Shown piece by piece: positions 44,324 to 52,581 of a stretch of 64,000 bases of DNA. Each line of letters opens with the position of its first letter. The first letter of the stretch is position 1. The DNA lies in NCBI RefSeq assembly GCF_021233055.1, contig NZ_CP089544.1:1-64000 (forward strand), given 5' to 3'. Both the position numbers and the translations under genes were made by a program. Below the pieces are notes generated by a model that was not told where the DNA came from, did no database searches, and worked only from the letters and a program-made list of their open reading frames with translations. This DNA is from Spirosoma oryzicola. GTDB taxonomy: Bacteria > Bacteroidota > Bacteroidia > Cytophagales > Spirosomataceae.

Positions 44324-45000
44324 TCGCCTGCGGTAAAAATATAACCGGCTCCGTAGCGGGTTGTGATGTAATCTGGGCTGCCCGCTTCCAGCAGTTTCCG
44401 GCGCAGGTTTCGAACGTGGGTGTACAGAAAATCGTGGGAGTCGATCCCATCCATGTAGTCACCCCAAACGTGTTCGACGATGGCCGCTTTGGATAGTAGC
44501 CGGTTCTTGTTGGTAACCAAAAATAACAGCAGGTCGTATTCTTTCCCGGTTAAGTCCACGGGCTGATGGGCAACCAGCACGTGTTTACGGTTCGGCATAA
44601 TCGTAATATCGCCGAAACAGAGTTGGGTTTCGCCCTGATGCTGGCGCCGTCGCATCAACGAGCGAATACGGGCGTTCAATTCAGGTAAATGAAACGGTTT
44701 GGTCAAATAGTCGTCGGCTCCCAAGTCCAGCCCATTGAGTTTATCATCCAGCGAATTTTTGGCCGACACGATGATAATGCCGGCCTGGGAATGCGCTGCT
44801 TTCAGCTCGTTGACGATGGCTAATCCGTTGCCATCGGGAAGCGTAATATCCACAATAACACAATCGTAACCATAATCATGAATCTTTTCGGAGGCTTTTC
44901 GGAAGTTGCTGGCCGTTGATACGTTGTATTGTTCGCCCTCCAGATAGTGTCGCATGGCAACTAACAGCGCGGGTTCGTCCTCAATCAGTAAAATTTTCAT
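44320..45000 (-). CDS. OmpR-family response regulator
   Basis: 226 residues from the ATG at 45000 (in-frame TTG at 45006 not needed). Receiver domain: acidic pocket IEDEPAL, phospho-Asp in DCVIVDITLPDGN, Thr/Ser in IIIVSAKNS and Lys in YLTKPFHL. The C-terminal winged helix contains PVDLTGKEYDLLLFLVTNKN and FLYTHVRNLRRKLLEAG. DNA-binding activator or repressor, cytoplasmic, working with the histidine kinase at 43058. Confidence 0.95.
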   Translation of the reverse strand: MKILLIEDEPALLVAMRHYLEGEQYNVSTASNFRKASEKIHDYGYDCVIVDITLPDGNGLAIVNELKAAHSQAGIIIVSAKNSLDDKLNGLDLGADDYLTKPFHLPELNARIRSLMRRRQHQGETQLCFGDITIMPNRKHVLVAHQPVDLTGKEYDLLLFLVTNKNRLLSKAAIVEHVWGDYMDGIDSHDFLYTHVRNLRRKLLEAGSPDYITTRYGAGYIFTAGE

Positions 45001-45210
45001 GATCAACTCAACAAGTTATTTTTCCAAAGTACAGGGTCAAAACTGAATACATTTTGAAGCTGACACTTTTATCTGGTTGGCTACAGATCACCGAACCAAC
45101 TACAGATTCTCTTTAGGTTTACCCGTTTATTTTACGCCGTCTCACCTAGCCCCTGCCAACTTAGTGAACGTACTCATTATTACCATCCAATTCGTTGCAG
45201 ATCAATAACG

Positions 45211-45954
45211 ATGAAACAAAGCAGATGCCTATCGTCTTCACGGCTAGTTTGGATTCTGTCCAGTTGGTTTTTCCTGTTGCCACTGCTTACCGCCGTCGGG
45301 CAACCTCTGAACCGCTTGTCACTCCCTTCGCAGGGGGACAGTATGCCTGCCCGCCCCGCTTCATTCCACTGGGTGGCTCCGTCGGTGCTGATTCCCGTTG
45401 GATTAGTTTTGTCGCCCGATTATCCGAACAGTCACTTCGACCGCTTTTACATACAAAGCAAGATTCAGGCTAAAATTCATTTCCGTACCCATGCCGATGA
45501 TTTCGTACAGTATGGGCCAGCTGTTGCCTGGGCTGGCTTGAGTGTAGCGGGTGTGAAAGGACGGTCACATCCCCTCGACCGGGCATTGATTGGCCTGCTC
45601 GCCTATGGGCTCAGTACGGGCGTCACGCTGGGATTGAAACATACGACCCATGAGCTTCGGCCCGATGGGTCCAATTCCCTTTCTTTTCCATCTGGACACA
45701 CGGCTAATGCCTTTACCGGCGCGCGTTTACTGGATCGGGAGTTTAGCAGCGTCAGCCCCTGGATTCCCCTAGGTGGCTACGCCATGGCCTCCTCTACCGG
45801 ACTCTTACGGATGACCAATGATAAACACTGGATATCAGACATACTGGTTGGGGCGGGTATTGGACTACTTTCAACCGAAGTCGCGTATTGGGTTTATCCT
45901 TGGGTAAAGAAGGCATTCACAAGACGTAAACACACCCCTGATTTGGCCTTTTAG
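45211..45954 (+). CDS. PAP2 superfamily phosphatase (exported)
   Basis: 247 residues. N-terminal signal/TM. Acid-phosphatase motifs: KHTTHELRPDGSN (KxxxxxxRP), SFPSGHTANAFTGA (PSGH) and HWISDILVGAGIG (the SRxxxxxHxxxD equivalent). Dephosphorylates lipid phosphates such as undecaprenyl pyrophosphate or phosphatidic acid at the membrane, or acts as a soluble periplasmic phosphatase. Begins 210 bp from the divergent response-regulator gene. Confidence 0.88.
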   Translation: MKQSRCLSSSRLVWILSSWFFLLPLLTAVGQPLNRLSLPSQGDSMPARPASFHWVAPSVLIPVGLVLSPDYPNSHFDRFYIQSKIQAKIHFRTHADDFVQYGPAVAWAGLSVAGVKGRSHPLDRALIGLLAYGLSTGVTLGLKHTTHELRPDGSNSLSFPSGHTANAFTGARLLDREFSSVSPWIPLGGYAMASSTGLLRMTNDKHWISDILVGAGIGLLSTEVAYWVYPWVKKAFTRRKHTPDLAF

Positions 45955-46044
45955 CGCTGTAAAGAAACATGATTTAAACGCATTAGATTTCCTCCATAGT
46001 CAAGGACATTTACTGATTTACTAACCTGAACTAATTGCGTACTT

Positions 46045-46458
46045 ATGTGGTGGATTTATGCATTACTCTCGGCCTTATTTGCCGCCTTGACCGCCATCCT
46101 GGCTAAAGTGGGTATTAAAGGGGTCAATACAGATCTGGCAACGGCCATTCGAACGGTCGTTATTCTATTTGTTGCCTGGGGGCTGGTATTCTGGCGAGGT
46201 GGTATTGATACATTACCTAATCTGAGTCGTCAGAACTGGGTGTTTCTGGTATTATCAGGTATGGCAACGGGGCTCTCGTGGATTTTCTATTTTAAGGCGC
46301 TGCAAGTGGGGAAAGTCTCGCAGGTAGCGCCCGTCGATAAACTCAGTGTGGCCATTGCTATTGTACTATCAGTTCTTTTTCTGGGTGAAGTGCTTACTTG
46401 GAAGGCCGCCATCGGGGCGATCTTGATTGTCAGTGGCACACTGGTGCTGATTCTGTAA
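46045..46458 (+). CDS. Half-size EamA/DMT-family transporter
   Basis: 137 residues with four or five TM helices and a single EamA repeat (YALLSALFAALTAILAKVGI, LVLSGMATGLSWIFYFKALQ, then VAPVDKLSVAIAIVLSVLFL). Normal DMT exporters have two such repeats; this one must dimerise, as in SMR-like half-transporters. Substrate unknown. It lies between two PAP2 genes on the same strand (90 bp and 91 bp gaps). Confidence 0.88.
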   Translation: MWWIYALLSALFAALTAILAKVGIKGVNTDLATAIRTVVILFVAWGLVFWRGGIDTLPNLSRQNWVFLVLSGMATGLSWIFYFKALQVGKVSQVAPVDKLSVAIAIVLSVLFLGEVLTWKAAIGAILIVSGTLVLIL

Positions 46459-46549
46459 ATCTGCCAGATAAAAGCTACTTCAACGTCTCTTCAGGATGCT
46501 GCCTTTAGTTTGTACCTAGTATCTCTGCTTTAGCTCGAGACTTTTGTAA

Positions 46550-47305
46550 ATGACTACGAATCAACTTCAACATTATCTTCATCGTCGCTTCGGTCGCTTC
46601 GCTACCCGTTACCCTGACCTTGTTCGCTGGCTGGCCGAACGGTTGTCAACAGAGCAGTTTAAGGGTTTGCCTCTCACCCTGCTTGCCGGATTACTGATCA
46701 TTAACGTACTGACTTTATCGGAAATAGCCGAAAATCTGGTTAATTCTGAACCCATGGTCCAAGTTGACCAGGGACTCACACAGTGGCTTTTTCAGGCACG
46801 GCGAACATCAGTCAGCCGCACATTTTATGTGCTCACCTGGTTAGGTTCTGGCTACGTAACGGTCAGTTTTACACTCCTGGGCTCCTTTGTGCTCTATCGA
46901 CAAAAAAAGAGACGACATATCCTGATTCTATGGCTACTAATGGCGGGCGTGGGCTTATTTGTGCAGGTCGGCAAACGAACATTCATTCGACAACGCCCTA
47001 CACTAGTAGCGTATTATCCCGAAACGGGCTATTCGTTTCCCAGTGGTCATTCGGCCACGGCCATGACGTTATACGGACTACTCGGCTACTGGCTGGTCCG
47101 GGGGCGCCGACGGATTCGGAGCCGTTGGCTAGTTGGCTTCAGCGCCGTTGGGTTGATTCTGCTGGTCGGCTTTAGTCGGATTTATCTGGGCGTTCATTTT
47201 TTGAGTGATGTACTAGGAGGTTATCTGTTAGGCGCTTGCTGGCTTATGGTGGGAATTGCCTTAACCGAGTGGCAGCGAACGAATCACCTGGCCAATGAAA
47301 CCTAG
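46550..47305 (+). CDS. PAP2 family phosphatase (integral membrane)
   Basis: 251 residues with five or six TM helices. Motifs: KRTFIRQRPTL (KxxxxxxRP), YSFPSGHSATAMT and SRIYLGVHFLSDVLGG, giving the full three-part active site. Resembles BcrC/PgpB-type undecaprenyl-pyrophosphate or PGP phosphatases of the inner membrane. Its sequence is distinct from the 45211 protein, so the two probably have different substrates. Followed 34 bp later by the TauE/SafE gene. Confidence 0.9.
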   Translation: MTTNQLQHYLHRRFGRFATRYPDLVRWLAERLSTEQFKGLPLTLLAGLLIINVLTLSEIAENLVNSEPMVQVDQGLTQWLFQARRTSVSRTFYVLTWLGSGYVTVSFTLLGSFVLYRQKKRRHILILWLLMAGVGLFVQVGKRTFIRQRPTLVAYYPETGYSFPSGHSATAMTLYGLLGYWLVRGRRRIRSRWLVGFSAVGLILLVGFSRIYLGVHFLSDVLGGYLLGACWLMVGIALTEWQRTNHLANET

Positions 47306-47339
47306 AACCTATCTTTTTTTTTATCAACCTATTTAGTTC

Positions 47340-48368
47340 ATGTTTTTATCGGGTTTGCTTTTGTTTGGTGGTGGACTACTGGCCTTTTCGCTCAGTGCGG
47401 TTTGTGGCGGTGGAGCTGGTCTTTTGCTGTTACCCATATTAGGCTCCCTATTACCAGGGGCTCAAGTTCCGGCTGCCCTATCGATTGGTACAGTCTCCAG
47501 CTCTATTTCCCGAATCGTCGCCTTCTGGTCCCGTATTCGCTGGGATGTAGTGGTTTGGTTTGTTCCGCCCGCCCTACCGGCGGTTTGGTTGGGTGCCCAA
47601 TTGCTTACTTCTATTAATCCGCTCTACTTAGAGTTGTTGATGGGCTTATTTTTAATGGCCAACCTGCCGTTAATTTTTCGCTCCAGTAAAGAACTGGATG
47701 AGATTAATCCACTACCCAAAGGCTATCTGGCCCTGATTGGCTTAAGCGCGGGGTTTGTATCGGGCCTGACGGGTGCCGTGGGCCTGCTATTTAATCGATT
47801 TTATTTACGCTATGGGATGACTAAAGAAGAAATTGTGGCTACCCGAGCAGCTAACGAAGTCATGCTGCACCTGGTGAAACTGATCTTATACGCTTCATTT
47901 GGATTACTGACGGGTCAAGCGCTCACGTTAGGGGCTGTGATTGCCGTCGCGGCCATGCTCTCCTCCTGGGGTATGAAGTGGGTGCTACCCCGCCTGAGCG
48001 AAAATTTTTTCAGACGGGTTGGCTATACGGCTATGGTTGTTTCGGGCTTGAGTCTGTTTACCGAAGCGGCTGGCCAGGTCGTGACGAAATCGTCCGTGGC
48101 TATTGATTACTCTCCGCTTGCTCACGGCATGACCACGCAGCTTCAGTGGCGAAACAAACTCTTCTCGCTTGAATTTGAATATGATGAAGGCTTTGAATTC
48201 GAACATACTATCCCCTTTCAGGAACTACCTTATGATAAGCAAGTTGAAGTGACTAAACTGGGTCAGGGGGGCGATCATGTTGTTGTGGAGGAAGTGTTTG
48301 AGATTGGACAACATTCTTACGAAGCTTACGTCTATCGAAAAGGCAAGCTGGAAAAGTTTGACCTTTAG
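47340..48368 (+). CDS. TauE/SafE family transporter with extra C-terminal domain
   Basis: 342 residues. Residues ~1-250 are a TauE/SafE (DUF81) membrane protein with seven or eight helices (LLLFGGGLLAFSLSAVCGGG, GYLALIGLSAGFVSGLTGAV and conserved NRFYLRYGMTKEE). About 85 extra residues follow (from ~255): SVAIDYSPLAHGMTTQLQW, LFSLEFEYDEGFEFEHTIPF and QVEVTKLGQGGDHVVVEEVF. They are acidic and beta-rich, and not part of the usual ~250-residue family; they would face the cytoplasm or periplasm. Members export sulfite or sulfo-organic anions; substrate here unknown. Confidence 0.85.
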   Translation: MFLSGLLLFGGGLLAFSLSAVCGGGAGLLLLPILGSLLPGAQVPAALSIGTVSSSISRIVAFWSRIRWDVVVWFVPPALPAVWLGAQLLTSINPLYLELLMGLFLMANLPLIFRSSKELDEINPLPKGYLALIGLSAGFVSGLTGAVGLLFNRFYLRYGMTKEEIVATRAANEVMLHLVKLILYASFGLLTGQALTLGAVIAVAAMLSSWGMKWVLPRLSENFFRRVGYTAMVVSGLSLFTEAAGQVVTKSSVAIDYSPLAHGMTTQLQWRNKLFSLEFEYDEGFEFEHTIPFQELPYDKQVEVTKLGQGGDHVVVEEVFEIGQHSYEAYVYRKGKLEKFDL

Positions 48369-48399
48369 CGTTCCTATTCTTTGTCCTATAAGAGTATGA

Positions 48400-48443
48400 A
48401 CGAAACAGGCTCCTGAAGAGTAATCTTCAGGAGCCTGTTTCGT
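48400..48443. terminator. 20-bp perfect stem hairpin
   Basis: ACGAAACAGGCTCCTGAAGA pairs with TCTTCAGGAGCCTGTTTCGT around gtaa. It follows the transporter stop by 31 bp and also ends the reverse-strand receptor remnant, so it could stop transcription from both sides. Confidence 0.8.
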
Positions 48444-48460
48444 ATACTATAACGTTGTGC

Positions 48461-48640
48461 TTACAGCTTAAATGTTAGAGCCAGATTCACGATCCGCCCC
48501 TCCAAGGGTGCCCATATAGGCCAGAAAGCGGGTTGCACGGTTGGGTTGGCACCTGGCACAACCGTTTCGTTGTTAGCTTGTTTTACAGTAAAAATATTCT
48601 CCGCGTTGAGTACTGACCGCCAGTGGTCGTTTTTGGGTAC
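48461..48640 (-). pseudogene. TonB-dependent receptor C-terminal remnant
   Basis: The reverse strand ends NDHWRSVLNAENIFTVKQAN, then NETVVPGANPTVQPAFWPIW and APLEGRIVNLALTFKL plus stop. This is the last ~60 residues of a receptor barrel, with the typical VLNAENIF and final phenylalanine-lysine-leucine strand. Everything upstream is gone and the fragment meets an inverted repeat at 48636. Deletion remnant of a larger gene. Confidence 0.75.
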
Positions 48641-48681
48641 TACCGAAGGACGTTAGTCAAATTGATGCCTTCGGTAGTACC
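48636..48681. repeat. 14-bp inverted repeat at the receptor remnant boundary
   Basis: GGTACTACCGAAGG and CCTTCGGTAGTACC are perfectly inverted, 18 nt apart. They start where the receptor similarity stops. Confidence 0.6.
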
Positions 48682-48744
48682 TCAATGGCCAGTGGTAAAT
48701 AGTTGACCAATATCTATCAGTTAAAATATTATAGAATACGGATT

Positions 48745-48776
48745 ATATCACGTTAGGAGGGTATTTTGAGACAATG
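48745..48776 (+). repeat. Probable degenerate copy of the dispersed repeat
   Basis: atcacgttaggagggtattt, then tgagacaatg, matches the 3' half of the repeat (compare copies 2 and 10) but the first arm is lost. Confidence 0.35.
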
Positions 48777-48918
48777 TGACCTAGGGTTTAAGCGTATGTA
48801 CTTACTGTACTATATAAATACCCTGTTTAGAGGCCTGTTCTCTGAGTCTAACCAGCTGGTGAAAGGCAAGTAAGTCGAGCCTTATTATCGCTTATTGTTT
48901 GGTTATAGCGATAAAAAA

Positions 48919-50514
48919 ATGACACGTTTGGAGACGGAACTAGAGGAGCGAGTGGCCAGGGCCAAAAAGCTAAAGCAGGAACCTTTCGAGTGGGACAAAA
49001 TCAAACGCTTTTTTCAGTTAACTGATAAAACGAGTGTTTACCAGGTCATCTCCGACCGAACCTGTCAGGACCTGGACCTTGACGAGCTATTTATGTTTAT
49101 TGACAGGACCAGCTCGAAAGTAGGGCAGCAGATGCTGTATGCTACCCTTCGTACCCTACACCAGACTACTAACCGAACCCAGCGGTTGGAGAAAATCATT
49201 CACCTCATCGGTGAACACGCAAACCTCAGAATGACTCTTTTGGGCCAATTAGCGTCCCTTTCCAACACCAATGTTTACGCGATTACGTCATTATTTCTCA
49301 AAAAACATAACCCAAAACCGGGCTGGTTTTGGCTGGTGAAAGGCTTAGCCATCGCCAGCGTGTCCAGCGTACTACTGGCCTTTGTCTTCCCGCAAACGCT
49401 TTTACTGCTGTTGCCTTTACTGGCGGTTAACTTCTGGATTCATTATTGGAATAAGAATAATCTGTATCAGTACGCCGGGTCCATTCCCCAACTAGCCCGC
49501 ATGAATCAGGTGGCTAAGCAGTTACGCCAGCATCAAGCTCTTGAAAGCCTGTTTCCTACTATTACGCCATCAATTGAGGCCATTGAACGCTTGGGGCCAC
49601 AGATGGCCTTGTTCAAGTTGGAGGCAAAATTGCAAAGTGAAGTCGGCTTAGTGGCCGAGTACGCGCTAGAGTTGATTAAAGCCCTCTTCTTAATCGAGCC
49701 ACTAATCTTCTATAATGTCTTGGAAGAAATTAGTCGAAAGCGATCTCAGATCGAGTCTGTTTACCAATACATTGGTGAACTAGATGTGGCTATGTCGATT
49801 TATCTCTTACGAGAAGACCTGCCTTTTTTCTGCTTGCCGACCCTACTTGTTGACCAAAAACAACTGCTGACCCGGGATGCTTACCATCCGCTGATTGACC
49901 GGGCCGTGCCTAATTCGATTGATTTATCGGGTAAATCCGTCTTATTAAGTGGATCCAATATGTCGGGCAAAACTACCTTTATCCGCACGATGGGTATCAA
50001 TGCCATTCTGGCCCAAACGCTCAATACATGTTTTGCCCGACAATGGCGAATGCCAAAGCTTAAGATTCACTCAGCCATTCGAATTAGTGATGATCTGTTA
50101 AGCGCCAAGAGTTATTACTTCGAGGAAGTGCTGACGATCAGAAATTTGCTTGAGGAAAGTCAATCAAATGACTGTCATTTATTTTTATTAGATGAGCTGT
50201 TTAAGGGGACCAATACGGTTGAGCGGGTCGCTTCAGGAAAAGCGGTATTATCTTATCTCAATCAGCAGTCGAATCTGGTGTTTGTGGCGACTCATGATCT
50301 AGAGTTAGCCGAGCTGCTAAAAGATTCTTTCTGTTTGTTTCATTTTACCGAGATTGTCCAGCAGGATAAGGTATTGTTTGATTACAAGCTGAAGGGGGGG
50401 CCTCTAAGGGATACAAATGCGATTCGAATCTTAGAATTGAATAATTATCCCGAGGAGGTCACCCAGGAAGCAGCTCAATTAGCTAGTCGCATGGCAAGAA
50501 TGAATGACAGCTAG
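48919..50514 (+). CDS. MutS-family protein with membrane segments
   Basis: 531 residues from the ATG at 48919 (in-frame TTG at 48895 also possible). It lacks the MutS mismatch-binding domain I. It has a helical core/lever part and a C-terminal MutS ATPase with Walker A LSGSNMSGKTTFIRTMG, a Q/S-like region (DDLLSAKSYYFEEVLTIRNL), Walker B CHLFLLDELFKGTN and signature ASGKAVLSYL, plus FVATHDLELAELL. Two hydrophobic segments (~138-175, GLAIASVSSVLLAFVFPQTL, then LLLPLLAVNFWI) suggest membrane insertion. This resembles the membrane MutS-like group of Bacteroidota, whose role in repair is unclear. Confidence 0.85.
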   Translation: MTRLETELEERVARAKKLKQEPFEWDKIKRFFQLTDKTSVYQVISDRTCQDLDLDELFMFIDRTSSKVGQQMLYATLRTLHQTTNRTQRLEKIIHLIGEHANLRMTLLGQLASLSNTNVYAITSLFLKKHNPKPGWFWLVKGLAIASVSSVLLAFVFPQTLLLLLPLLAVNFWIHYWNKNNLYQYAGSIPQLARMNQVAKQLRQHQALESLFPTITPSIEAIERLGPQMALFKLEAKLQSEVGLVAEYALELIKALFLIEPLIFYNVLEEISRKRSQIESVYQYIGELDVAMSIYLLREDLPFFCLPTLLVDQKQLLTRDAYHPLIDRAVPNSIDLSGKSVLLSGSNMSGKTTFIRTMGINAILAQTLNTCFARQWRMPKLKIHSAIRISDDLLSAKSYYFEEVLTIRNLLEESQSNDCHLFLLDELFKGTNTVERVASGKAVLSYLNQQSNLVFVATHDLELAELLKDSFCLFHFTEIVQQDKVLFDYKLKGGPLRDTNAIRILELNNYPEEVTQEAAQLASRMARMNDS

Positions 50515-50645
50515 CTTCTTCGACTGTATCAAAATTCGCCCAGTTTTAGATACTCGCAGATGGTTATATAGTGTATAACGAGGAGGACAGATTTTACCAG
50601 TAAAGCTTAACAGCTGTTGCAGCTGAATGCTATCGTAAATTGATG

Positions 50646-51092
50646 TTAAGCCAGTTGTAGATCTTTTCGAGTGTTCATAACACTGGCATTTTTGAAGTGG
50701 CTATTTTCGGACACCTTCAATTTATAGGGCCGATTGAACGCTTCTTGGGAAACGCTAAAGTAGCTTGAGAGTGTCCTGATAATCTCTTTGGACAACCCTT
50801 TCTTGTAGTGCAAAATATCGGAAACAAGGCCTTTACTTACGCCTAAAATCTGGGTCATATCTTTCGCTTTGAGCGATTTCTCACTCATCAGGGCTGTGAG
50901 TAACTCAATGGGGTCTACATCCTCGAATGAGTTATGCTCAGCGTCCCACTTTTCAATCAGATAAGTGAGCAGCTCGATTTCATCCTGCGTATTTTCGCCT
51001 TGATCGCTTCCAGTCGCTAGAACTTCTAAAGCAGTACAGTAGTCATTATATTGTTTCTCTGATTTGATTACCTTATATCTAAGCGCTTCCAT
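50646..51092 (-). CDS. HigA-type antitoxin (helix-turn-helix)
   Basis: 148 residues with an Xre-type DNA-binding domain (KAKDMTQILGVSKGLVSDIL, then HYKKGLSKEIIRTLSSYFSV) preceded by a long acidic N-terminal segment (residues ~25-65). Antitoxin of a type II higBA module: it neutralises the toxin and represses the operon. The gene starts 1 bp after the toxin stop. Toxin-first order is typical for higBA. A short extra C-terminal tail follows the HTH. Confidence 0.88.
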   Translation of the reverse strand: MEALRYKVIKSEKQYNDYCTALEVLATGSDQGENTQDEIELLTYLIEKWDAEHNSFEDVDPIELLTALMSEKSLKAKDMTQILGVSKGLVSDILHYKKGLSKEIIRTLSSYFSVSQEAFNRPYKLKVSENSHFKNASVMNTRKDLQLA

Positions 51093-51093
51093 T

Positions 51094-51426
51094 TTAATAA
51101 TGATTTACGGTATACTGTTCATTGTGCTTACAAAGCTTATCGTACTCGGAATGGGTTCCTATCCAGCAGACAAAGAGATGAACCTGGTTCTTTCCAAAAG
51201 CGTATTTGCAGATCATTCTGTAATTATTGCCGCCGATATCAAATACGACCCGGTTGGTGCCATTACCCAGCAAATCGGCTGCCCCAAATGTGTCTTTAAT
51301 AGCTTCAGGCGTCTGCCAATCGGCAAACTTGACTAGGGTGAGCCAAACCTTAAACGAACTTTTACTACGAGCGTTCTTTTGGGTATAAGCCTCAATCGTT
51401 TCCTTTCTGATTAGATGGACTTTCAT
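51094..51426 (-). CDS. HigB-type toxin (RelE superfamily)
   Basis: 110 residues: HLIRKETIEAYTQKNARSKS, WLTLVKFADWQTPEAIKDTF, NRVVFDIGGNNYRMICKYAF and FVCWIGTHSEYDKLC match the HigB_toxin pattern. Ribosome-dependent mRNA interferase that arrests translation. It is first in the operon with higA. Upstream lies an AT-rich 60-bp region and repeat copy 9. Confidence 0.9.
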   Translation of the reverse strand: MKVHLIRKETIEAYTQKNARSKSSFKVWLTLVKFADWQTPEAIKDTFGAADLLGNGTNRVVFDIGGNNYRMICKYAFGKNQVHLFVCWIGTHSEYDKLCKHNEQYTVNHY

Positions 51427-51487
51427 AAGCTACGGTAAAGATACGGAAAAAGTTCACAAAATGTGAACTTTCAAGATGCGTCCGTAA

Positions 51488-51524
51488 GAATATGTCTCAG
51501 TTGGGAGCATTTTTGTGAGAAAAC
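51488..51524 (+). repeat. Dispersed structured repeat, copy 9
   Basis: TATGTCTCAGTTGGGAGC, then ATTTTTGTGAGAAAA. TCTCA pairs with TGAGA; the first arm is lost. It lies in the divergent gap between higB and the 51600 gene. Confidence 0.6.
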
Positions 51525-51599
51525 GTCGTTTACCCTAGTTTGCTGAGTAATGCGTAGATTGGCTACTTCAACTAGCTCAATTTGCCAGTCCACTTCCTG

Positions 51600-52448
51600 A
51601 TGACCAACCCACAAGTACTCAGCCGGTTCTATCTTACCCTGGTTCCTTTTTTAGCCGCTGCTGTGGCGTTAGCAATCGGCCACAGCAAACCTCAACTCTA
51701 TCTACCCATCTGGCTAGCCCATGCCCTGCTGATGGCATTCGCCGTTTGGCGGTTAGGAAAGAACTGCTTCACCAATCCCGATCCTTTCCAAAGGCAACTG
51801 GGTCGTATTGCCCTGTTGGTCATCATTCCCTGGATCTTCTTTACTGTTTTTGCCGGTATGGGACCTCCGCCTACGTCCATACCCGACTGGGTCCAGACGG
51901 CTACCGAACAACAGATCCGCTATGCCCTGCTGATCGCGGGTGGAATGTCAATCACGGTTGGGTTGACCTTGCTGGCTAACAAACTCCGCCAAACTGGGGA
52001 GACGCACTACTGGTTACTTGGTTTATTGGCGTTGGGCATCGCCCTGCCTTTATATATTGCCAACATGGCCTACTGGGGTAGCTTTTTAGTCGAATCGTTC
52101 ACCAACTTTTCGGCCGCATCGGTGGCCAAAAGGCCCGATTGGTACTTGTCCATGCGCGCGCTTTTTAGTTGGATCAGTAGCGTGGAGGTAGCACTTTTGT
52201 ACTTAGCTTCGGCTGCTTTTGCAATAGGGCTACAAGCGGCTGGTTGGTTCAAAACCAGTCCTTGTCGGGTTTACATCCTCTTGAGCCTAGTGGGCGCTTT
52301 GTTGAGTGTACTGCCCACGTTTTCGATGGAACCATTAGTAATGGCGACCTACTTAGTATCGATTCCTGCTTTCCCCTTCATCATGCCCTATCTGATGGCC
52401 CTTAATTTGTTGAACTTAGCCAATCGCGATTTTACCACAACTCAATGA
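51600..52448 (+). CDS. Hypothetical integral membrane protein
   Basis: 282 residues from the ATG at 51600. Eight predicted TM helices (e.g. FYLTLVPFLAAAVALAIGH, LARIALLVIIPWIFFTVFAG-like, HYWLLGLLALGIALPLYIAN, VYILLSLVGALLSVLPTFSM, YLVSIPAFPFIMPYLMALNL). Short loops, no soluble domain or known motif. Family not recognised; no obvious partner. The start is followed by a hydrophobic N-terminus without a cleavage site. Confidence 0.6.
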   Translation: MTNPQVLSRFYLTLVPFLAAAVALAIGHSKPQLYLPIWLAHALLMAFAVWRLGKNCFTNPDPFQRQLGRIALLVIIPWIFFTVFAGMGPPPTSIPDWVQTATEQQIRYALLIAGGMSITVGLTLLANKLRQTGETHYWLLGLLALGIALPLYIANMAYWGSFLVESFTNFSAASVAKRPDWYLSMRALFSWISSVEVALLYLASAAFAIGLQAAGWFKTSPCRVYILLSLVGALLSVLPTFSMEPLVMATYLVSIPAFPFIMPYLMALNLLNLANRDFTTTQ

Positions 52449-52486
52449 ACACTCTCGTGTTTCACATGGGAGCGATTTGTGAGATG
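52448..52486 (+). repeat. Dispersed structured repeat, copy 10
   Basis: AACACTCTCGTGTTTCACAT, then GGGAGCGATTTGTGAGATGG. TCACA pairs with TGTGA, with one mismatch in the extended stem. The repeat begins right at the end of the membrane-protein gene. Confidence 0.7.
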
Positions 52487-52581
52487 GTGAGGAGGACTTG
52501 CCTTGTGAGCCTGAGTTGTGATCGGCACTCAAAAGCTAGAGGAGTACTCCACATCCTGTGTCAATATCAACAGCAACCCAG

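Larger units (their letters stand above)
48369..48918. other. 550-bp intergenic stretch
   Basis: Holds the 20-bp hairpin (48400), the receptor remnant (48461-48640), the inverted repeat (48636) and a degenerate repeat (48745). No intact gene. Confidence 0.6.

Noticed and set aside
50646..51426. higBA pair considered as part of a larger defence island
   Set aside because: Neighbours are a membrane MutS-like gene and an uncharacterised membrane protein; no restriction, retron, CBASS or other defence gene is adjacent.
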